From: JAFMIT01 sp044341215
GTDB taxonomy: Bacteria > Actinomycetota > Actinomycetes > S36-B12 > UBA5976
DNA: 64,000 nucleotides
Assembly: GCA_044341215.1 (NCBI GenBank)
Contig: JBIISC010000002.1
Span: forward strand, 1-64,000
Direction of reading: 5' to 3'
Positions within the stretch are counted from its first letter, which is position 1. Each line of letters opens with the position of its first letter. The notes under the pieces were generated by a model that was not told where the DNA came from, made no database searches, and saw only the letters and a program-made list of their open reading frames with translations. Shown here piece after piece: positions 60,297 through 64,000 of this stretch. The translations under genes were made by a program, and so were the position numbers.

Positions 60297-63200
60297 CTAC
60301 ACAATACTTGCTGTAAATGCGTTAATCACTTGGCTGACCCATTCGAGTAACTCAGTGTCGGTTTGTTCATCCGGACGAGGCACTGAAATAGTTCCAGACG
60401 AAGTCTTGATGAGTGTACGTGGGTAAAGTCTAGAAATCCGCAGTTGCTTGCTCTCAGGCAGGACTATGTTGGCGAATCTGACACTTGTCGGACCCGCAAT
60501 TACTTCGCGCAAACCAGCTGCCCTTGCGACCTGTCGAAGCCTGGCCACCTGCATCAAAGTCTGAACCGGCTCAGGCAAAACTCCGTACCGATCTAACATT
60601 TCAGCTTCCACCTCAGCAATATCAGCATCAGATTGGCAAACTGCAATTCGTTTATACATTTCTAGGCGCAAACGCTCGGCTTGGACATAATCGTGCGGGA
60701 GATATGCGTTGAGAGGTAGTTCAAGACGCATTTCATCATTGGTCTCTTTAGATTCTCCCTTGTATTCCGCCAATGCTTCACCTACTAGTCGAACGTAAAG
60801 ATCAAAACCAACGTCGGCAATATGTCCACTTTGTTCGCCACCGAGTAAGTTGCCAGCACCTCGAATTTCAAGGTCCTTCATGGCAACTTGAATTCCACTT
60901 CCCAAATCAGTGTGTTGCGCAATTGTGGTGAGCCGTTCGTGTGCGGTTTCAGTTAAAGGTTTATCCGCTGGATACAGGAAGTACGCGTAGGCACGTTCGC
61001 GACCTCGGCCAACCCGGCCACGCAATTGATGTAGCTGCGACAAACCGAATGCGTCTGCCCGTTCGATGATAAGAGTGTTTGCATTTGGAATATCTAAACC
61101 ACTTTCAACAATGGTGGTTGAAACCAATACATCAAATTTCTTTTCCCAAAAATCAATTATTATCTGTTCAAGCTGGTGCTCATTCATCTGCCCGTGAGCA
61201 ACCGCGATGCGGGCCTCGGGCACTAAAGATTGCAACTTAGTTGCAGCTTGTTGAATTGAACTAACGCGATTGTGAACATAAAAAACTTGGCCATCTCGCA
61301 AAAGCTCGCGGCGAATGGCTGCAGCCACTTGCTTGTTGTCATTTTGCCCAACAAAAGTCAAAATTGGATGACGTTGTTCGGGCGGAGTTGTAATCGTTGA
61401 CATTTCCCTGATGCCGGTAAGGCTCATTTCCAAGGTGCGAGGAATCGGGGTGGCAGAAATCGTTAAAACGTCAACATTTGTCCGAATTGCCTTTAAATGT
61501 TCTTTATGTTCAACCCCGAAGCGCTGTTCTTCATCAACAATAACTAAACCCAAATCTTTGAACTTCACATCGCGACTAAATAGTCGGTGCGTGCCAATCA
61601 CGATATCTACCGCACCAGAAGTCATATCTTGCAAAACCTTCTTAGTTTCCGTTTCGGTTTGGAAACGAGATAGAGCGGCAAGGTTTACTGGGAATTGTGC
61701 GTAACGATCTTTGAATGTGTTGAAGTGTTGCTGCACCAAAAGCGTAGTTGGAACCAAGATGGCGACCTGTTTTCCGTCTTGAACTGCTTTAAATGCAGCG
61801 CGGACTGCAATCTCAGTCTTTCCGTAACCCACATCGCCACAAATCACTCGATCCATTGGAACGGTTCGTTCCATGTCTCGCTTAACTTCGTCAATCACAG
61901 TTAGTTGATCTGGAGTTTCGTTATAGGCAAAAGCGTCTTCGAGTTCTTTTTGCCAAATAGTGTCTGGTGAAAATGCATATCCAACAGCTGCATTTCTAGC
62001 TGCATAAAGTTTGATTAGTTCATGAGCAATTTGTCGAACCGCTTTACGGGCTCGAGTTTTGGTAAGTGCCCAGTCAGATCCACCAAGTCGGTGCAGGGTT
62101 GGAGTCTCACCACCAACATATTTGCTGATTAGATCAAGTTGTTCAGTTGGCACATATAGAACGTCAACTGGTTGACCCTTTTTTGCAGGTGAATATTCGA
62201 GTACTAAGTACTCTCTTGTGGCATTACCAATAGTGCGCTGCTCCATCGCCCGGTATCGGCCCACACCGTGTTGTTCGTGAACAATGAAGTCACCCACCTT
62301 GAGCGTTAACGGGTCAATTGCTCGCTTGCGACGAGATGGCATTTTGACCACATCGCGCATCGAGCCATGTTGACCTGAAATATCTTCATCGGTGATAAAT
62401 AAAAATCCAGGAGCCACAAACCCGTGTAATTGATTCGCCTGGATAACTTGCACTGATGCGGAAGTGAGCTTTGAAGTGTCTTCCGCTAAACGTGCGACGA
62501 TGTCTTTTGAGCCAAGAGCTTCCACAATCCGTTTTGCTGAACCGTGACCTTGGGCAGAAATCAAAACCGGCTTTTTGTTCTTTATGTTTTTTTGGACGTC
62601 GTCGATAAAGTTATCAAAATTTCCTCGGTAATTTGGTGCGACGGAAATATCAAGATTGATTACATCCGTCAGCTCTGCATCTGCGCTAAACGGAGAAATC
62701 CCCCACCAGTTGATTTTTCGATTCTTCGCAATGTCATGCAGTTGCTGCAAATCTCGGTAACTGGTTTCTCCCAAGTCAATTGGAGTCTTGTTGCCAGCTG
62801 CGGCGTTTAACCACGATGCTTCTAAAAATTCCTGACTGGTAGCAACTAAGTCATGGGTGCGGGTGCGAATACGCTCAGGATCGCAGCCAATAATCAGCGC
62901 ATCCTTTGGCAATAAATCTATTAGCGTTTCAATTCCTTGGGCCAAGACTGGACTCAACGACTCAATTCCCTCGACATAAATACCTTGGGAAACCTTTTCG
63001 AAAACTTCAGCTAACTCTGGGTATTTGGAAAGAAGTTGTTCGGCTCTTTGTTTGACCTCATCAGTAATCAACAATTCTCTGCAAGGTGGGGCAAATAAAC
63101 CATTTTCTGCTTCACCTAGAGAACGTTGATCGATGACTGCGAAATAACGAATTTCCTCAATTTCATCGCCAAAGAATTCAACTCGAATTGGGTGTTCTTC

Positions 63201-63776
63201 TGACGATGGGAAAACATCAACTAGCCCACCTCGCACCGCAAATTCCCCACGTCTTTCAACAAGGTCAACTTTGTTATATCCAATATTGAAAAGATTTTTG
63301 GCTAGTGCTGAGATTTCAATTTCATCACCAAGTTTTATTGCAACTGGTTCAGTATCGGCAATTGACTTAATTAGTGGTTGCAAGACTGCACGAACTGAAG
63401 CAACTAATACTTTGATTTCAGTTTGACGATCTTTCTTTGCATGCACAAGTCTGCGAATTACTGCAAGGCGTCTGCCAATTACATCTGTGGATGGGGAAAG
63501 TCTTTCATGAGGCAGAGTTTCCCAAGGAACAAATTCAACAACTGAATCCGTATCTAGAAATGATTGCAATTCCAATGTTAATTCTTCGGCTTCTCGACTA
63601 GTGGCCGTGATTGCTAAAACTGTTCTTTCGCTGGCTAAATCTGCAATTAGCGCGGAGCGAATAGCCCGCGGCCCCGATACTTCGCCTTCAGCTATTTGCA
63701 GTATCTGTTTGGTTGCGTCCTGCCAAGAAGGTATGGAATTTAGACTTGTCAGGAGTCCCGACAAACTCTTTTGCAT
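60297..63776 (-). CDS. mfd: Transcription-repair coupling factor Mfd
   Basis: 1159 residues. UvrB-like N-terminal module (about 1-330), RNA polymerase-interacting domain (GDFIVHEQHGVGRYRAM, about 490), helicase with Walker A GDVGYGKTEIAVRAAFKA (about 635), VDEEQRFGVEHKEHL, SATPIPRTLEMSL and QLRGRVGRGRERAYAYF, and a C-terminal TRCF domain. Removes stalled RNA polymerase and recruits UvrA. AGGAA precedes the ATG. Confidence 0.97.
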   Translation of the reverse strand: MQKSLSGLLTSLNSIPSWQDATKQILQIAEGEVSGPRAIRSALIADLASERTVLAITATSREAEELTLELQSFLDTDSVVEFVPWETLPHERLSPSTDVIGRRLAVIRRLVHAKKDRQTEIKVLVASVRAVLQPLIKSIADTEPVAIKLGDEIEISALAKNLFNIGYNKVDLVERRGEFAVRGGLVDVFPSSEEHPIRVEFFGDEIEEIRYFAVIDQRSLGEAENGLFAPPCRELLITDEVKQRAEQLLSKYPELAEVFEKVSQGIYVEGIESLSPVLAQGIETLIDLLPKDALIIGCDPERIRTRTHDLVATSQEFLEASWLNAAAGNKTPIDLGETSYRDLQQLHDIAKNRKINWWGISPFSADAELTDVINLDISVAPNYRGNFDNFIDDVQKNIKNKKPVLISAQGHGSAKRIVEALGSKDIVARLAEDTSKLTSASVQVIQANQLHGFVAPGFLFITDEDISGQHGSMRDVVKMPSRRKRAIDPLTLKVGDFIVHEQHGVGRYRAMEQRTIGNATREYLVLEYSPAKKGQPVDVLYVPTEQLDLISKYVGGETPTLHRLGGSDWALTKTRARKAVRQIAHELIKLYAARNAAVGYAFSPDTIWQKELEDAFAYNETPDQLTVIDEVKRDMERTVPMDRVICGDVGYGKTEIAVRAAFKAVQDGKQVAILVPTTLLVQQHFNTFKDRYAQFPVNLAALSRFQTETETKKVLQDMTSGAVDIVIGTHRLFSRDVKFKDLGLVIVDEEQRFGVEHKEHLKAIRTNVDVLTISATPIPRTLEMSLTGIREMSTITTPPEQRHPILTFVGQNDNKQVAAAIRRELLRDGQVFYVHNRVSSIQQAATKLQSLVPEARIAVAHGQMNEHQLEQIIIDFWEKKFDVLVSTTIVESGLDIPNANTLIIERADAFGLSQLHQLRGRVGRGRERAYAYFLYPADKPLTETAHERLTTIAQHTDLGSGIQVAMKDLEIRGAGNLLGGEQSGHIADVGFDLYVRLVGEALAEYKGESKETNDEMRLELPLNAYLPHDYVQAERLRLEMYKRIAVCQSDADIAEVEAEMLDRYGVLPEPVQTLMQVARLRQVARAAGLREVIAGPTSVRFANIVLPESKQLRISRLYPRTLIKTSSGTISVPRPDEQTDTELLEWVSQVINAFTASIV

Positions 63777-63781
63777 TATTC

Positions 63782-64000
63782 CTACCGATTCTTCAAAACC
63801 TCAAGCACCATTGCTTGATGATGTGGCCAGGTTGCCACATAGGACGCAGTCTTAGGTGGCATTCGATTAAACACCAAATCCAGACCTTCCATGTCTGTGA
63901 CAGCAAGACCCTGATGTAATCCGATAGCGGTTGGAGCAGCTGAATCCCACTCGTTGAATCCAGCGCTACTGACATAGAGGTCTGCGCGTCCAGTTAAAAC
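63782..64000 (-). CDS. cysQ: 3'(2'),5'-bisphosphate nucleotidase CysQ (partial, C-terminal part)
   Basis: The last 72 residues of an inositol-monophosphatase-family protein. GRADLYVSSAGFNEWDSAAPTAIGLHQGL includes the metal-binding WDSAAP motif typical of CysQ-type enzymes. It ends 5 bp before the mfd ATG. CysQ hydrolyses PAP, the by-product of PAPS-dependent sulfotransferases. The rest of the gene lies outside the window. Confidence 0.82.
   Translation of the reverse strand, partial: VLTGRADLYVSSAGFNEWDSAAPTAIGLHQGLAVTDMEGLDLVFNRMPPKTASYVATWPHHQAMVLEVLKNR

Overview
The window is a dense, AT-leaning chromosomal segment of an actinobacterium. The markers are actinobacterial: the gene order argS-lysA-hom-thrC-thrB-rho ... 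rpmE-prfA-prmC, a fused 2-oxoglutarate decarboxylase/dehydrogenase (Kgd), DUF3017, DUF6350, DUF501 and DUF4307 genes in their usual neighbourhoods, and nickel superoxide dismutase with its maturation protease. The modest GC, many 1-4 bp gene overlaps, near-zero intergenic space and leaderless genes suggest a streamlined aquatic lineage such as acI/Nanopelagicales. That placement is inferred; no rRNA is present to confirm it. No stretch above 300 bases lacks a gene, and I found no IS element, prophage, CRISPR array or rRNA.

1-1,890: prmC (partial), prfA and rpmE. 1,890-9,134: an insertion that splits rpmE from rho. It holds a NERD-nuclease/SF1 helicase gene with palindromes before and after it, a three-gene operon for activating and polymerising a polyol phosphate (IspD/TarI-type cytidylyltransferase, SDR reductase, TagF-like polymerase), and two tandem sulfotransferase paralogs. 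9,135-17,199: rho, threonine/lysine genes and argS, followed by tRNA-Arg(CCG).

17,430-27,378: an MFS carrier, an SDR, kgd, and an accessory stretch with two toxin-antitoxin pairs (RHH-Doc and AbrB-RelE-like) around sodX/sodN, an HD alarmone-hydrolase-like gene, a 44-residue ORF and an acetyltransferase. 27,498-43,000: succinate dehydrogenase sdhCDAB, trpS, a CNNM-type transporter, xth, icd, mdh, a YdcZ-type transporter, purH, purN, DUF6350 and sucDC. Most of the oxidative TCA cycle (icd, kgd, sucCD, sdh, mdh) lies within about 24 kb.

43,075-55,793: a secreted transglycosylase-like protein, a PIN-PhoH protein, a cis-prenyltransferase, an amidase, an MMPL exporter, an acetyltransferase, a LysE exporter, a SURF1 cluster with a 56-residue membrane protein, DUF4307, greA, an MFS carrier and msrA. 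55,796-64,000: ppx/gppA, DUF501, ftsB-like, eno, mazG, a SurA-like lipoprotein, mfd and a truncated cysQ.

The most unusual content is the rpmE-rho insertion, which could encode a sulfated polyol-phosphate surface polymer. CysQ, the housekeeping enzyme for the PAP by-product of sulfotransferases, is also in the window. Two regulatory regularities also stand out. At least six genes, and probably a seventh, have a -10-like hexamer exactly 6 nt before the start codon (leaderless). A 13-bp bidirectional promoter core is shared by the sodX|sodN and uppS|amidase divergent pairs.
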